A stretch of 64,000 bases of DNA from Stutzerimonas stutzeri (GCF_024448715.1 NZ_JAMOHZ010000006.1:186001-250000); one strand, 5' to 3'; shown: positions 1-10,440, counted from the stretch's first letter. Notes: generated from the sequence alone by a model not told the origin. Numbers and translations: made by a program.

Positions 1-410
1 ACGGCCATGGTGAACTGCCGAAAGGCCGTGTTCAGTACGACATTGGCGGTCTTGCGGCCTACGCCTGGCAGGGCTTCGAGATCTTCGCGGTTGTCCGGTA
101 CCTGGCTGCCGTGCTTCTCGATCAAGATGCGGCAGGTTTCGAGCACGTTCTTGGCCTTGCTCGGGTAGAGACCGATGGTCTTGATGTAGCTGCACAGGCC
201 GTCGTAGCCGAGTGCATAGATGGCTTCCGGTGTATTGGCGACCGGGTAGAGCTTGGCGGTTGCCTTGTTGACGCCGACGTCGGTGGCCTGGGCGGACAGG
301 ATCACTGCGATCAACAGCTCGAACGGCGTGCTGTATGCCAGCTCGGTCTTCGGTTCGGGGTTGTCTTCGTGGAAACGGCGAAAGATTTCCAGGCGTTTTG
401 CAGCATTCAT
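1..410 (-). CDS. nth: Endonuclease III (3' part outside the window)
   Basis: DNA glycosylase/AP lyase of base-excision repair that removes oxidised pyrimidines. The visible N-terminal 136 residues contain the helix-hairpin-helix motif LPGVGRKTANVVL near residues 114-126 and the typical opening with SAQATD around residues 39-44. The catalytic Lys is in this part of the fold, but the Asp and the iron-sulfur cysteines lie beyond the window edge. The ATG at 408-410 follows the rnfE stop by about 20 nt, and nth is the usual last gene of the rnf cluster in gammaproteobacteria, so it is probably co-transcribed with it. Identification is firm; the C-terminal part cannot be judged here. Confidence 0.95.
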   Translation of the reverse strand, partial: MNAAKRLEIFRRFHEDNPEPKTELAYSTPFELLIAVILSAQATDVGVNKATAKLYPVANTPEAIYALGYDGLCSYIKTIGLYPSKAKNVLETCRILIEKHGSQVPDNREDLEALPGVGRKTANVVLNTAFRQFTMA

Positions 411-429
411 TACAGCGTTCCATCCAGCA

Positions 430-1143
430 TCATTCGATCACTCCGGTGACGCGAACGCGACGGCTTTGTACCGGCGCGTCCGGCTGTATCGCCTTGGCGC
501 GCTCTGCGAGGTTCTCGTCGATACGGTTTTTCAGTGCAATCAACAGGCCGAGCACGATGAATGCACCGGGCGGCAGGATTGCCAGCAGAAACCCCTTGTA
601 GTCGCAGAACAGGGTCAGCTGCCAGTCCGCGGCGACTGGGCCGAACAGCAGATGCATGTTGGCGAACAGCGCGCCGGTGCCGACCAGTTCGCGGACGCCA
701 CCCAGCACCACCAACACCAGCGCGAAACCCAGCCCCATCAGCAGGCCATCGAAGCCTGCAATCAGCGGGTTGTGCTTGGCGGCAAAGCCATCGGCGCGGC
801 CGAGGATTACGCAGTTAGTGGTGATCAGCGGGATAAAGATGCCGAGAATCTGATACAGCTCATAGGTGTAGGCCTGCATCAGCAGCTCGATGCAGGTCGT
901 CAGCGCGGCGATGATCATCACAAAAGCCGGCAGGCGCACGGCGGTGTTGACCACGCCGCGCACCAGCGACACGCCAATGTTCGAGCAGATCAGGACCAGC
1001 GCGGTGGCCAGACCGAGACCGAGGGCGTTGACCGCCGAGTTGCTGACCCCGAGCAGCGGGCAGAGCCCTAGCAACTGGACCAGTGCCGGGTTGTTTTTCC
1101 ACAGGCCGTTGATGCTCAGTTCTCGGTAGCTGGGATTGCTCAT
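430..1143 (-). CDS. rnfE: Rnf electron transport complex subunit E
   Basis: Integral membrane subunit of the Rnf complex, which couples ferredoxin:NAD electron transfer to ion movement across the inner membrane. The 237-residue product is almost entirely hydrophobic with about six membrane segments and carries the family sequence [13 protein letters not shown] near residues 24-36 and [11 protein letters not shown] around residues 106-116. RnfA and RnfE are homologous and inserted in opposite topology; the same LGLCP and TTNC signatures occur in the rnfA product here. The conserved Cys residues in these motifs are the proposed ligands of a membrane iron-sulfur cluster. The start overlaps the rnfG stop by 4 nt, so translation is probably coupled. 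Length is normal. Confidence 0.95.
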   Translation of the reverse strand: MSNPSYRELSINGLWKNNPALVQLLGLCPLLGVSNSAVNALGLGLATALVLICSNIGVSLVRGVVNTAVRLPAFVMIIAALTTCIELLMQAYTYELYQILGIFIPLITTNCVILGRADGFAAKHNPLIAGFDGLLMGLGFALVLVVLGGVRELVGTGALFANMHLLFGPVAADWQLTLFCDYKGFLLAILPPGAFIVLGLLIALKNRIDENLAERAKAIQPDAPVQSRRVRVTGVIE

Positions 1144-1910
1144 GGTGTATCGCCTTTCTGCTCGGGCTGCGGGTCGGTGACCTGCAACTCGCCACGGGTC
1201 GCGGCGGCGCCTGCGCGCGAATGGGTTGTCGTTTCGGCAGGCTCCGCTGCGTTTTCCAGCGCATCTTCGGGCGCTATCGGTCTAGTTGACGCGCCGAGCA
1301 GCTCGGCCTTATGCGCGTCGAAATATTTCAGGGCTCGGTGCACCGCACCAACAACGGCGCGAGGAGTGATGGTGGCGCCAGCGAACTGGTCGAAATCACC
1401 GCCATCCTTCTTTACTGCCCAGTCGGACTCGTCGGGATTGCCCAGTGAACGGTTCTCGAAGCTGCGAATCCACGAACTCTTCGCCAGCTCGATTTTGTCG
1501 CCAAGCCCGGGTGTCTCGCGATGACCCACTACACGCACGCCGGCAACTCGTCCGTCCGTATGTACGCCGACGAGCAAATGTATCGCGCCGCTGTATCCAT
1601 CCGGCGCGATGGCTTGGAGAATCACTGCGCTGGGCTTGCCATTCTTGATCGCGACATAAGCGGGCAACGGTCCCTTGGTCCCCAGCAGGGGATCATGCAC
1701 AGCGACGCTGTTGTCGAGGAGCTGGTTGTCGTAGCTGTCTCTGGGCAGGATTTCGTTCAGGGCACGCAGCTGTGCGGCGCGTTCCGACGCCTGGATGCGT
1801 TCGGCGGTGAATTGCTGCAGTAGCGTCACCGCGCCCACGGTCACCACGGCGAACAGACCTAACACCAGGCTGTTCTTGAGCATTGAGCGGCTGAGTTCAG
1901 GAAGGATCAT
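1140..1910 (-). CDS. rnfG: Rnf electron transport complex subunit G (FMN-binding)
   Basis: Subunit carrying a covalently bound FMN on the periplasmic side of the Rnf complex. The 256-residue product has one N-terminal membrane anchor (about residues 13-32) followed by an FMN-binding domain. The ApbE flavin-transfer motif is visible as D174-QFAGA-T180, with Thr180 the expected phosphoester attachment site. A variable, acidic and alanine-rich tail of about 45 residues follows and is longer than in E. coli RsxG. The start lies 1 nt from the rnfD stop, and the end overlaps rnfE by 4 nt. Function in electron transfer is inferred from family knowledge. Confidence 0.95.
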   Translation of the reverse strand: MILPELSRSMLKNSLVLGLFAVVTVGAVTLLQQFTAERIQASERAAQLRALNEILPRDSYDNQLLDNSVAVHDPLLGTKGPLPAYVAIKNGKPSAVILQAIAPDGYSGAIHLLVGVHTDGRVAGVRVVGHRETPGLGDKIELAKSSWIRSFENRSLGNPDESDWAVKKDGGDFDQFAGATITPRAVVGAVHRALKYFDAHKAELLGASTRPIAPEDALENAAEPAETTTHSRAGAAATRGELQVTDPQPEQKGDTP

Positions 1911-1911
1911 G

Positions 1912-2955
1912 TCATTCGCCCAGCTTGAAGCCGCGCTCGGCCTTGCGGTGGCCGTAGGTGCGCGGGCGGGTGTAGTAGTCGATGGTCGGCGCGCACAGGT
2001 TCATCAGCAGCACGGCGAACGCGACGCCGTCCGGGTAGCCACCCCAGGCGCGAATCACGTAGACCAGAATGCCGACGCCGGCTCCGAAGATCAGGCGCCC
2101 CTGGTTGCTGGTTGCGCCGCTCACCGGATCGGTGACGATGAAAAACGCGCCAAGCATGGTTGCGCCGCTAAGCAAATGAAACAAGGGAGAGCCGTGGCTA
2201 TCGGAGCCAGAACCGTTCCAGAACAACAGGCTCATCAGGGCCAGCGCCGCGAGCATGCTCACCGGTGCGTGCCAGCTGAACAGCCGCTTGTGCAATAGAA
2301 ACAGGCCGCCGGCAAGGAACGCCAGATTGACCACTTCTGAACCGATGCCACCGAAGTGACCAAAGGCCGGGCTGGCCCAGAGCTCGTCGATCGTCAGGCT
2401 CTTGTTCACTTTGAGTACATCGAGTGCGGTGGCCTGGGACCAGCCGTCTGGTAGCGAGGCGATGCCAAGGATGTGCTGCAGACCGTCGACCAGCCCGACG
2501 CTGTGCGGGATTGGCCAGGTTGTCATCTCGATCGGGAACGAAACCAGCACCACCACGTAACCGATCATCGCTGGGTTGAAAGGATTCTGCCCAAGACCGC
2601 CATAGAGCTGCTTGCCAAAAACGATGGCGCTGCCGGTGGCAATCAGCGTCAGCCACCAGGGTGAATAAGGAGGGAGCGCCAGCGCCAGCAGCACGGCGGT
2701 AACAAGCGCGCTGCCGTCACGCAGGAAGAACTGCACGGGGCGTTGACGCAGCTTCAAGACCAGCGCCTCGCAGCCGAGCGCCACGACAGTGGCCCAGATC
2801 AGGTTGATTAGAGTGCCTGCACCGTATAGCCAGATCAGTGCGAGCACGCCCGGCAGGGTAGCGGCCAATACCAGCAGCATGACCCGCTGGGTGCGGTTGC
2901 TGCCTTTGGTATGCGGTGAGGTGATGCGGGGCAGGGCCATTGGCTCTCCGGTCAA
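1912..2955 (-). CDS. rnfD: Rnf electron transport complex subunit D (FMN-binding)
   Basis: Polytopic membrane subunit related to NqrB. The 347-residue product has about nine hydrophobic segments, the GQNPFNPAM region near residues 122-130 and the late [15 protein letters not shown] segment. An ApbE-type flavinylation site reads D170-GWSQA-T176, so Thr176 is the likely covalent FMN carrier. The second residue of the usual SGAT core is Q rather than G, but the Asp, Ala and Thr are kept. It sits between rnfC (64 nt away) and rnfG (1 nt away). The ATG at 2955 was used; a second ATG five codons downstream is possible. Confidence 0.94.
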   Translation of the reverse strand: MTGEPMALPRITSPHTKGSNRTQRVMLLVLAATLPGVLALIWLYGAGTLINLIWATVVALGCEALVLKLRQRPVQFFLRDGSALVTAVLLALALPPYSPWWLTLIATGSAIVFGKQLYGGLGQNPFNPAMIGYVVVLVSFPIEMTTWPIPHSVGLVDGLQHILGIASLPDGWSQATALDVLKVNKSLTIDELWASPAFGHFGGIGSEVVNLAFLAGGLFLLHKRLFSWHAPVSMLAALALMSLLFWNGSGSDSHGSPLFHLLSGATMLGAFFIVTDPVSGATSNQGRLIFGAGVGILVYVIRAWGGYPDGVAFAVLLMNLCAPTIDYYTRPRTYGHRKAERGFKLGE

Positions 2956-3019
2956 ATGCTGTGCGGGGGACGGTGTAGCGTCTGTCGCCCTCGGATAGCT
3001 ACGCTGACGGCGCAGCCAT

Positions 3020-5314
3020 TTACGAATCAGTGTGTTCTTGCAGCTTGCGCTCGGCTTCGCTCAGGCGTGTCCGCGCGGCCTCGATGGCGCTGGTTTCGCT
3101 GTCTGTATCGCGTTCAAGCTTACGCAAGTCGGCGCGGGCGAAGGCGACGTCGGTTTTGAGCGTGCGGGTCAGGTCATCTACCGGGCGCTTGTCGTTGCGC
3201 ATCAGCTCAGGAATGGGTTTGCCGGAATTCGCCTCTGCGTCATGCAATGCTTGCTCGGCGCTGGCCAGGCCGTCACGCAGCTTGCTCAGTTCGGCTTCTT
3301 CGGCACCAGCCTTCTCGGCTTTTTTGAGTTCGGCGCGCTTCATCGCCAGTTCGATCTTGGCTTTCTTCAGGGCCTCATCGCCGGCTGTCTTTGCGGCAGG
3401 CGCCGGAGTGTTTACGGTTGTCAAAGCAAGCGCTTTTTCAGCCTCGGCCAGCTGCGACTGAAGGCGGCTCAGCTCGGCATTTTGTTCTGCATCGCGGTTT
3501 TCGAGCTTCTCAAGCTTGCGAGCCTGGGCGCGAAGCATGGCGGCTTCGATCTTCGCTTTTTTCGCGGCGTCGTTGGTGGCCAGGGGCGGCGCTGTAGCAG
3601 TTTCGGCCGGCGGCGCGGCTGCATTGGCGTCATCCAACGCCTTCTGTGCGCTCATAGCAACGATGCGCAACTCGGCGACCTGTGCCTCCAGCTCCGCGGT
3701 CGCATGCACGGCGAGCTGCTTTTCGGCTTTCTTCAGTGCGACCTGCGCCATGCTGGCTTCGATCTTGAGTTTCTTCTGCTGCTCGGACAGGCCGGCTTTC
3801 TGTGCCTGAACGCGGGCGACCGGGTCGTCCTGGCTGGGCACAGAACTGGTTTCCGCTTGAGCCGCCTTGGCGCGTGCAGCGCGCTCGGCGCGGGCTTTGC
3901 GATCGGCTTCCTTTTGCTCTTCGGCCCGCCGCAAGCGCTCCTGGCGCAGTTCGAACCGTTGCTTGGAGTGCTCGGCCTTTTGCTGCTTCTGCTCCAGCGC
4001 ACGAATCTCGCCCTTAGCCGAGCGGTAATACTGCACCAGCGGAATGCTCGACGGGCAGACATAGGCGCAGGCGCCGCACTCAATGCAGTCGAACAGGTTG
4101 TAGGCCCTGAGTTGTTCGTGCTCCTGCCCCAAAGCGAAGAAATGCAGCTGCTGGGGCAGCAGGCTCGCCGGACAGACCTCGGCGCACTCGCCACAACGAA
4201 TGCATGGCAGGGCGGGCGGCGGTGGCGGCAGCTCGTCCAGGGTGCTGGCCAGCAGGCAATTGGTGGTCTTGACCAGCGGCACGTCCGTCGATGGCAGGGT
4301 GAAGCCCATCATCGGACCGCCCATGATCAGGCGATTGAGCTTGCTGCTGTCCAGTCCCGCAAAGGCTAATAGCTCGGCCACCGGCGTGCCGATCAGCGCT
4401 TCGACGTTCATCGGATGCGCCAGCGCTTCGCCGGTCAGTGTGGTGATTCGGGAAATCAAGGGTTTGCCGAGCAGGACTGCGTCATGAACGGCGACGCAGG
4501 TGCCGACGTTCTGGCAGAGCATGCCGATATCGGCAGGCAGGCCGCCGCTGGGAACTTCCTCGCCGGTGAGTATTTGAATGAGCTGCTTCTCACCGCCGGA
4601 AGGGTACTTGGTCGGGAAAACTTTTACCAAGTAAGGACGCTCGCCGACCGCCACCTGCACGGCAGCGATGGCTTCGGGTTTGTTGTCTTCAATGCCGATC
4701 AGCACCTGCTCCGGCTGGATCAGATGCTCAAGGATCTCGATACCGGCCACCAGCTCGGCGGCCTTTTCGCGCATCAGCAAGTCATCGGCGGTGATGTAAG
4801 GCTCGCATTCGGTGCCGTTGATGATCAGCGTGCGGATCTTCTGGCTCGACGGGGCACTCAGCTTGACCGCTGCGGGGAAGCCCGCGCCGCCCAAGCCGCT
4901 AATACCGGCCTGGCGGATGATTTCCAGCAGTTCGGCAGGCGGCAGTTGAGCGTATTCGGTGTGAGGTTGCCGCTCGATCCATTCGTCCTGACCATCGCTG
5001 TCGATGACGATGGCAGCACTCAGCATCCCCGATACATGCGGGTAGGGTTGCGGCCCGATGAAACTGACTGTGCCGGAGGTTGGTGCGTGAACCGGTGCGC
5101 TGACGAATCCAGTCGCCTCAGCGATTTTCTGTCCTTTGAGCACGCGTTCGCCGAGCTCCACGCAGGGCTCGGCCGGCGTACCCAAGTGCTGGGCGAGTGG
5201 CACGACCAACTGTGCGGGCAATGGCATCGGTTGAATCGGCGTGCGCCTGGACAGAGCCTTGCGCTCAGGCGGATGAATGCCGCCGTGAATATCCCAGACG
5301 TTCAATGAAGTCAT
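3020..5314 (-). CDS. rnfC: Rnf electron transport complex subunit C with long coiled-coil tail
   Basis: NADH/FMN-binding peripheral subunit of the Rnf complex, related to NuoF. The 764-residue product starts at the ATG at 5314, overlapping the rnfB stop by 4 nt; a longer open frame reaches upstream but is antisense-like and unrelated to the family. Residues 1-360 form the NuoF/SLBB-type part, with GGAGFP at 142-147. Two ferredoxin-type cluster motifs follow, C371[10 protein letters not shown] and C410[10 protein letters not shown]. From about residue 440 the protein is a highly charged Ala/Lys/Glu coiled coil with four imperfect repeats built around KKAKIEAAM and LKKAEK. Such tails occur in gammaproteobacterial RnfC but vary in length. 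Confidence 0.95.
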   Translation of the reverse strand: MTSLNVWDIHGGIHPPERKALSRRTPIQPMPLPAQLVVPLAQHLGTPAEPCVELGERVLKGQKIAEATGFVSAPVHAPTSGTVSFIGPQPYPHVSGMLSAAIVIDSDGQDEWIERQPHTEYAQLPPAELLEIIRQAGISGLGGAGFPAAVKLSAPSSQKIRTLIINGTECEPYITADDLLMREKAAELVAGIEILEHLIQPEQVLIGIEDNKPEAIAAVQVAVGERPYLVKVFPTKYPSGGEKQLIQILTGEEVPSGGLPADIGMLCQNVGTCVAVHDAVLLGKPLISRITTLTGEALAHPMNVEALIGTPVAELLAFAGLDSSKLNRLIMGGPMMGFTLPSTDVPLVKTTNCLLASTLDELPPPPPALPCIRCGECAEVCPASLLPQQLHFFALGQEHEQLRAYNLFDCIECGACAYVCPSSIPLVQYYRSAKGEIRALEQKQQKAEHSKQRFELRQERLRRAEEQKEADRKARAERAARAKAAQAETSSVPSQDDPVARVQAQKAGLSEQQKKLKIEASMAQVALKKAEKQLAVHATAELEAQVAELRIVAMSAQKALDDANAAAPPAETATAPPLATNDAAKKAKIEAAMLRAQARKLEKLENRDAEQNAELSRLQSQLAEAEKALALTTVNTPAPAAKTAGDEALKKAKIELAMKRAELKKAEKAGAEEAELSKLRDGLASAEQALHDAEANSGKPIPELMRNDKRPVDDLTRTLKTDVAFARADLRKLERDTDSETSAIEAARTRLSEAERKLQEHTDS

Positions 5315-5886
5315 GCAGCCTGCTCCCGGTCGCTGGCAATCAGCTGGCCTGGTGTCAGCGGTTGGTCCCACTTCCAGCTCTGCAGGTTGCCTCCAACCTC
5401 GATCATGTCGATGCAGTCCACCGGGCAGGGCTCGACGCAAAGGTCGCAACCGGTGCATTCGGAGACGATGACTGTGTGCATCTGCTTCGCCGCCCCAACG
5501 ATCGCATCGACTGGGCACGCCTGAATACATTTGGTGCAGCCGATGCACTCGGCCTCGCGAATATAAGCGACGCGGGGCGGAACTTCGCCTTCGGCGGCAT
5601 CGAGCGGCTCGGGCTCGACGTCGAGCAGGTCGGCCAACGCCTGGATTGTCGACTCGCCGCCCGGTGGGCATTTGTTGATCTTGTCGCCGCCGGCAATCGC
5701 TTCTGCGTAAGGCTTGCAGCCCGGATAGCCACACTGCCCACACTGGGTCTGTGGTAATAAAGCGTTGATCTGTTCGGCAATCGGATCGCCCTCGACACGA
5801 AATCGCACGGCGGCAAAGCCGAGAATCGCGCCGCATACCAGGCACAGCGCGAGCAAGGCGAGCACCGCAATCATGACCAGGCTCAT
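5311..5886 (-). CDS. rnfB: Rnf electron transport complex subunit B (ferredoxin)
   Basis: Iron-sulfur subunit thought to accept electrons from, or pass them to, soluble ferredoxin. The 191-residue product has an N-terminal membrane helix (about residues 4-27), then a 4Fe-4S domain with C49, C52, C57 and C73 in the pattern CGQCGYPGC...C. Two bacterial ferredoxin motifs, [12 protein letters not shown] and [12 protein letters not shown], follow. Starts and stops overlap rnfA and rnfC by 4 nt each, consistent with translational coupling. Length and motif set match the short RnfB type of gammaproteobacteria. Confidence 0.96.
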   Translation of the reverse strand: MSLVMIAVLALLALCLVCGAILGFAAVRFRVEGDPIAEQINALLPQTQCGQCGYPGCKPYAEAIAGGDKINKCPPGGESTIQALADLLDVEPEPLDAAEGEVPPRVAYIREAECIGCTKCIQACPVDAIVGAAKQMHTVIVSECTGCDLCVEPCPVDCIDMIEVGGNLQSWKWDQPLTPGQLIASDREQAA

Positions 5887-6467
5887 AGCTTGATCAACCC
5901 GGAAAAGCCCATGAATGCCAGCGACATCAAACCGGCAGTGATCATGCCAATCGCCGCGCCCTGAAAGGATTTGGGCACGTCGGCAATCGCGATGCGCTCA
6001 CGCATGGCGGCGAAAAGCACCAGCACCAGGGAAAATCCGACACCTGCTGCGAAGCCGTTCGCCGTGGCGGTAAGGAAGGTAAATTCCGACTTGTTGGCGT
6101 TAAGCAGGGCGACGCCCAAGACGATGCAGTTGGTGGTAATCAATGGCAGAAAAATGCCGAGCACGCGGTACAGCAGCGGGCTGGTCTTGTTCACTACCAT
6201 TTCGGTGAACTGCACCACGACGGCAATTACTAGAATGAAGCTGATGGTGCGCAGAAATTCGAGATCCAGCGGCTCGAGCACGTATTGCTGAACCAGGTAA
6301 CTGCACATCGCCGCGAGCGTCAACACGAAGGTTGTGGCCAGCGACAGGCCGATAGCGGTCTCGATCTTCTTCGATACGCCCATGAATGGGCACAGACCGA
6401 GAAACTGCACCAGCACGAAGTTGTTGACCAGAATGGCGCTAACCATGATCAGGGCGAGTTCGGTCAT
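5883..6467 (-). CDS. rnfA: Rnf electron transport complex subunit A
   Basis: First gene of the rnf cluster; a membrane subunit with about six helices, homologous to RnfE/NqrE. The ATG at 6467 gives 194 residues, the family length, and has AGGAA about eight bases upstream on the minus strand; the frame stays open farther upstream but that part is not family-like. Signatures are [13 protein letters not shown] near residues 23-35 and [11 protein letters not shown] near residues 107-117; their Cys residues are the proposed cluster ligands. The gap to the divergent gene at 6700 should hold the rnf promoter, but no clear motif was picked out. Confidence 0.96.
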   Translation of the reverse strand: MTELALIMVSAILVNNFVLVQFLGLCPFMGVSKKIETAIGLSLATTFVLTLAAMCSYLVQQYVLEPLDLEFLRTISFILVIAVVVQFTEMVVNKTSPLLYRVLGIFLPLITTNCIVLGVALLNANKSEFTFLTATANGFAAGVGFSLVLVLFAAMRERIAIADVPKSFQGAAIGMITAGLMSLAFMGFSGLIKL

Positions 6468-6699
6468 CGCGAGGTTCCTGAGGTGCTCTGCATGAGCCCG
6501 AGCTAAAAGGCCGCTATTATCGGGAAGCGACGGTGGCCATACAAGCCGCGGGTGCCTGCGTATGCCGCACGGGACGAGGCGGGGCGCTGACATATGTGGA
6601 AATGCACCGACTGTCCGCTCGATCGTCAGGTGGCTATTTGCTGTGGTCTTATGGAGTGAGGTCGCAGCTTTCAGGCAGAGCGGCTGTTGGAGGTGCTCG

Positions 6700-7143
6700 A
6701 TGAAGATTCGAATCTTGGTTTTGTTGCTTGGCCTAGGGCTGGGCACCCAGGCGTACGCCGACTCGCGCGGCGGCGTATGGTTCTACCAACCGGATGGCGG
6801 TAGTTATCGCGTCGACAGTCGTTCGTATCAGTACGACCCGCGAAGCCCATATCCGCAGCATCGGCAATATCCACAAAACCTGCCGCCGCGCTACCAGGGT
6901 CAGTTGCCACCGCAGTATTACGACCGGCACCGTGGGTCTGACCGGCAACGCTGGGACAATGACCGCCGCCGAGCGATTAATCAGCTACAGGGCTCGAACA
7001 ACGGCCGGCATTCGGGGTTCGATCGCTCTCAGCGCTGGAATCGCAATGATCGGAATTTCGGGCGGCCGCCGCTGGTTCGTGACGGCCGCGATTACCGGAT
7101 GCATCAGCATCGCGACTTCAATAACCGAGGCTATCGTCATTAA
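6700..7143 (+). CDS. Small secreted basic protein, function unknown
   Basis: A 147-residue product with a clear signal peptide ([20 protein letters not shown], cleavage expected after residue 20). The mature part is low in complexity and rich in Arg, Tyr, Gln, Asn, Pro and His, with many RD, RR, NR and YPQ-type pairs, and shows no folded-domain signature. ATG at 6700 is preceded by GGAGG at 6689-6693, which fixes the start; an open frame from 6562 is ignored. It sits alone between the divergent rnf operon and a convergent crotonase gene. A periplasmic or surface location is likely; no function can be assigned. Confidence 0.75.
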   Translation: MKIRILVLLLGLGLGTQAYADSRGGVWFYQPDGGSYRVDSRSYQYDPRSPYPQHRQYPQNLPPRYQGQLPPQYYDRHRGSDRQRWDNDRRRAINQLQGSNNGRHSGFDRSQRWNRNDRNFGRPPLVRDGRDYRMHQHRDFNNRGYRH

Positions 7144-7174
7144 GATGGCAGCGTCATTCTGAGCGAAACGTGAT

Positions 7175-7996
7175 CTACCGGTTTCTCCAACGCGGGTCGC
7201 GCTTTTCCAGAAATGCATTGACGCCTTCGAGCGTGTCGTCAGCCTCGAATAGATCGACGAAGGCTTCGCGTTCTTTCGCAGCAAGGGTGGCTGGGCCGCG
7301 GGTGTGCATCGAGTCGATGAGCGGCTTGATCGCGCGCACCGCGACCGGACTCTGACGAGCCACGCGCGAGGCTAACAACAATGCATGTCCGCGGGCCTCG
7401 CCGGGCTCTACGATCTGTTCTATCAAACCGATACGCAACGCAGTATCTGCGGTAATTCGCTCGCCGCAGAGGATTATCCGCTTGGCCCAACCCTCGCCCA
7501 CCAGCCAGGCGAGCGCCTGGGTGCCGCCCGCGCATGGCAGCAGGCCGACCGACGCTTCAGGCAGGCCCATTTGTGCCTGTTGTTCGGCGATGCGGATATC
7601 GCAGGCCAACGCACACTCGAGCCCGCCGCCGAGCGCGAAGCCGTTGATAGCCGCTATCGATACGCCGCGAAACTCACGCAGTGCTTCGAACGCTTCGCCG
7701 AAGCGCCTCGCCATCTCCTGCGCGCGGGTGCGGTCGCCATCGGCGAAGAGTTTGAGGTCGGCCCCCGCGCTGAAGAATTTTTCGCCCTGGCCGCTGATTA
7801 CTAACGCGTAAACCTCGTCATCATGGTTCAGATGATCGACGACTTGCTTGAGACCAATGAGCGACTCACGGTCCCAGGTGTTGGCGGGCGGATGGTTGAT
7901 CGTGATTAGCGCGGTATGTCCGTGCTTTTCCACTGTCAGCTTATGGGTCAGGTCGAAGACCCCGGACTTGTAAGGTTCAACTGCAGTAGTGCTCAT
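7175..7996 (-). CDS. Enoyl-CoA hydratase/isomerase (possible DspI-type)
   Basis: Crotonase-fold enzyme of 273 residues. The oxyanion-hole region SAGADLK lies at residues 76-82 and GGGLE at 123-127. Glu127 and Glu147 (in GLPEASVG) occupy the positions of the two catalytic glutamates of hydratases, so hydration/dehydration of acyl-CoA is the expected chemistry. The ATG at 7996 is preferred over that at 8002 because GAGGAAG then has a normal spacing. No other fatty-acid genes adjoin it. In P. aeruginosa a crotonase a few genes from ung is DspI, needed for the dispersion signal cis-2-decenoate; the location near ung makes orthology possible but it is unproven. Confidence 0.85.
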   Translation of the reverse strand: MSTTAVEPYKSGVFDLTHKLTVEKHGHTALITINHPPANTWDRESLIGLKQVVDHLNHDDEVYALVISGQGEKFFSAGADLKLFADGDRTRAQEMARRFGEAFEALREFRGVSIAAINGFALGGGLECALACDIRIAEQQAQMGLPEASVGLLPCAGGTQALAWLVGEGWAKRIILCGERITADTALRIGLIEQIVEPGEARGHALLLASRVARQSPVAVRAIKPLIDSMHTRGPATLAAKEREAFVDLFEADDTLEGVNAFLEKRDPRWRNR

Positions 7997-8220
7997 GGTC
8001 ATCTTCCTCGTCGGGGGTCAAATGCGTACTTGTCTGCATGAGATTCGCGAATGGCCTGTGCGTTTCAGGCGCTCATGGCATCTGCGCGATACGCTAGTTC
8101 AGTGGCGGTGCCTTGGCTGGTATGCGATGCGGCGTTGGGCGGGGGAGGAGGCGATTGGTGCGGTGATATGGATGCTTCCATATTCCGCGTGCAGGGGAGT
8201 CGGGCCGGCGAAACGTTAGA

Positions 8221-8245
8221 GTGGCACTGGGTTGTCCAGTGCCAC
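8221..8245 (-). terminator. Perfect hairpin after the binding-protein gene
   Basis: A perfect 10-bp inverted repeat (GTGGCACTGG / CCAGTGCCAC, loop of 5) lies 13 nt past the stop of the minus-strand binding-protein gene. There is no strong T-run on either side, so it may act as a weak or factor-assisted terminator or an mRNA 3'-end stabiliser. Confidence 0.55.
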
Positions 8246-8257
8246 CCTGTCTGCGGC

Positions 8258-9502
8258 TTATTGCAGTGCCAGTGTCTGGCCGGCTGTACGGCGCTCGGCC
8301 TGCCATTCGGCATGGGTCGGCGCGGCTTGCTCACCGGTCAGGCGATGGACGATTTCGAAGTAGTCCTGCTTGAAGCGGTCCTTGAGCACTTCCTCACGTG
8401 GCTTGACCTTGACGGCGTATACCGTCTGCACGTTCTGGTGGTCGAAGGCGCGCCATTCCTGTTCGTCTTTAAGCAGGCTGTAGCGATGGCCTTCGAGCGC
8501 CGCGATGATCTGTTCGCTATCCAGACTGCGGGCGCGGGTCGCTGCATCGGCCCACTGATAGACGATGCTGTACGCTGATGCAGCCGAGCTGGACGGGTGA
8601 GTTTGGTAGCGTTCGTCGTAATTCTCGACGAACTTCTGCCCGGCAGCCGCGCCTTCCAGCTTCGGTACCCGCCAAGTCCACGGTTCGGTGCCCAGCACGC
8701 CGCGCATAATGTCTGGGCCTGCGGTTTCGACCATGCTCAACGTCAGGTTGGGTACAGCGATTTGCATCTTCTTGTTCAAACCCAGGTCATCGGCGATCCG
8801 CATCGCTCGTACCAAGTCTTCGCCGAACAGTACCAGCGCTAAAACTTCAGCATCGCTATTGGCCGCCTGGGTCAACGCTTCGCGATAATCCGAGAGACGT
8901 GCTCCAGGAAATGCTGTCTTGAGGCCAGGATGCTTGCTCTTGTCCTGTGTACCGGTTGCCTGGCGCAGCGAGCTTTCGCTGGTATGGCCCCAGGTGTAAT
9001 CGGAGGTGATATAGAAATAGCGCTTGTTCGGCAGGTTCTTGTTCAAATACTGGCCCAGCACCTGCGCGCTCATCCAGGCATTGTTGCATTCGCGAAACAT
9101 GTAACGATGACCGTCCTTGCCGGTCGTGTCGTTGGAATAGGTAAGGGTGCCGAAGTAAAGCAAGCCGCGCTCTTTGGCACGTTTGCCGGCCGCGATGGCG
9201 ACCGCGCTCGAGACGCCGCCAAACAGCATGGCAGCCCCTTCGTCAGCCAGCTTGTCGACGTTGGCCACGGCCTTCTCCGGTCGCGATGCAGAGTTGCGGC
9301 TGGAAAGTTTCAATGGCCGGCCCAGCACGCCGCCTTTAGCGTTGATTTCGTCGATGGCCAGCAATGCGCCGCGCATCTGCGAAAGGCCTTCTTCCTTATA
9401 GCTGCCGGTACGGGGATAGTTGAGGCCGAGGGTAATCGGGTCGGCAGCTTCAGCAGCAAGACAGAAACCCAACCCCAGAGCTAAGAGGGTAGTCCGTTTC
9501 AT
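8258..9502 (-). CDS. Periplasmic substrate-binding protein, branched-chain amino acid type (orphan)
   Basis: A 414-residue protein with a signal peptide (MKRTTLLALGLGFCLAAEAA) and the type I periplasmic-binding fold of the LivJ/Leu-Ile-Val family. The opening DPITLGLNYPRTGSY and the conserved GALLAIDEINAKGGVLGRPL segment (about residues 45-64) are typical of ABC-transporter binding proteins for amino acids, amides or aromatic acids. No permease or ATPase gene is near, so it either serves a transporter encoded elsewhere or works as a sensory binding protein. The ATG at 9502 is followed by a normal signal sequence. The ligand cannot be predicted from sequence alone. Confidence 0.85.
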   Translation of the reverse strand: MKRTTLLALGLGFCLAAEAADPITLGLNYPRTGSYKEEGLSQMRGALLAIDEINAKGGVLGRPLKLSSRNSASRPEKAVANVDKLADEGAAMLFGGVSSAVAIAAGKRAKERGLLYFGTLTYSNDTTGKDGHRYMFRECNNAWMSAQVLGQYLNKNLPNKRYFYITSDYTWGHTSESSLRQATGTQDKSKHPGLKTAFPGARLSDYREALTQAANSDAEVLALVLFGEDLVRAMRIADDLGLNKKMQIAVPNLTLSMVETAGPDIMRGVLGTEPWTWRVPKLEGAAAGQKFVENYDERYQTHPSSSAASAYSIVYQWADAATRARSLDSEQIIAALEGHRYSLLKDEQEWRAFDHQNVQTVYAVKVKPREEVLKDRFKQDYFEIVHRLTGEQAAPTHAEWQAERRTAGQTLALQ

Positions 9503-9744
9503 CGCAGGATCCTTGTTGTATTTTTTTGTTGGCGAGATGCTTTTTTTACCGTGCCCTGCGGCTATTCGTCACCCTTTAATTAGTCGTAGGCAAAGGCCTT
9601 ATGTACAGGCGTGCGGCGTACGACATTTTTGAGAGAATTGTCGGCTGCAGTTGGGGCAAGAAGCAGAGGGTTGCGTGGGGGCACGCATTGACTCGTCGGT
9701 TTCCTTTCCTTAGGGTCGGCGACTCGGCGGACCAGGAAAGCGCT

Positions 9745-10440
9745 ATGACACAAGATGACCGCGTCAAACTCGAAGCCAGCTGGAAGGCGGCCTTGCATGA
9801 AGAGTTCGAGCAGCCATACATGAAGGAATTGGGCGCGTTTCTGCGGCGCGAGAAAGCGGCAGGGAAAGTCATCTATCCGCCGGGGCCGCTGATTTTCAAT
9901 GCGCTGAATTCGACACCGCTGGAGCAGGTCCGGGTGGTCATTCTCGGGCAAGACCCCTATCACGGCCCCGGGCAGGCGCACGGGTTATGCTTTTCGGTGC
10001 AGCCGGGTGTGGCGCCACCGCCGTCACTACAAAACATCTTCAAGGAGCTAAAACGCGACCTGAATCTGGCTATTCCTCGCCATGGCTATCTGCAGCATTG
10101 GGCAGATCAGGGCGTGCTGATGCTCAATACGTCGCTCACCGTGGAACAAGGGGCGGCGGGGTCACATGCGAAGATGGGCTGGCAACGCCTGACCGACAGA
10201 ATCATCGAAGTGGTGAGCGAGCAACGGCCAAACGTGGTGTTCATGCTCTGGGGCGCGCATGCGCAGAGTAAGGCCAAACTGATCGATCCGACCAAGCATC
10301 TACTGCTTAAGTCGGTACATCCGTCGCCTCTGTCGGCGCATAGAGGTTTTATTGGTAACGGTCATTTCAGTCGGGCTAATCAGTTTTTAAAGCAGCAAGG
10401 CCTGGTGCCGATCGGCTGGGAATTGCCGGCCGAAGTTTGA
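9745..10440 (+). CDS. ung: Uracil-DNA glycosylase
   Basis: Family 1 uracil-DNA glycosylase that starts base-excision repair of uracil in DNA. The 231-residue product has the catalytic water-activating motif GQDPYH at residues 68-73 (Asp70) and the minor-groove intercalation motif HPSPLS at 192-197 (His192). The ATG at 9745 is preceded by AGGAAAG and gives the usual family length; the open frame continues upstream to 9601 but that part is not conserved in character. A strong bidirectional hairpin directly follows the stop codon. Confidence 0.97.
   Translation: MTQDDRVKLEASWKAALHEEFEQPYMKELGAFLRREKAAGKVIYPPGPLIFNALNSTPLEQVRVVILGQDPYHGPGQAHGLCFSVQPGVAPPPSLQNIFKELKRDLNLAIPRHGYLQHWADQGVLMLNTSLTVEQGAAGSHAKMGWQRLTDRIIEVVSEQRPNVVFMLWGAHAQSKAKLIDPTKHLLLKSVHPSPLSAHRGFIGNGHFSRANQFLKQQGLVPIGWELPAEV

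Noticed and set aside
3032..4369. Long open frame (445 codons) on the plus strand opposite rnfC
   Set aside because: It is a mirror of the Ala/Lys/Glu-rich coiled-coil tail of rnfC in GC-rich DNA; the product is Leu/Gly/Cys-rich, has no start signal and no domain.
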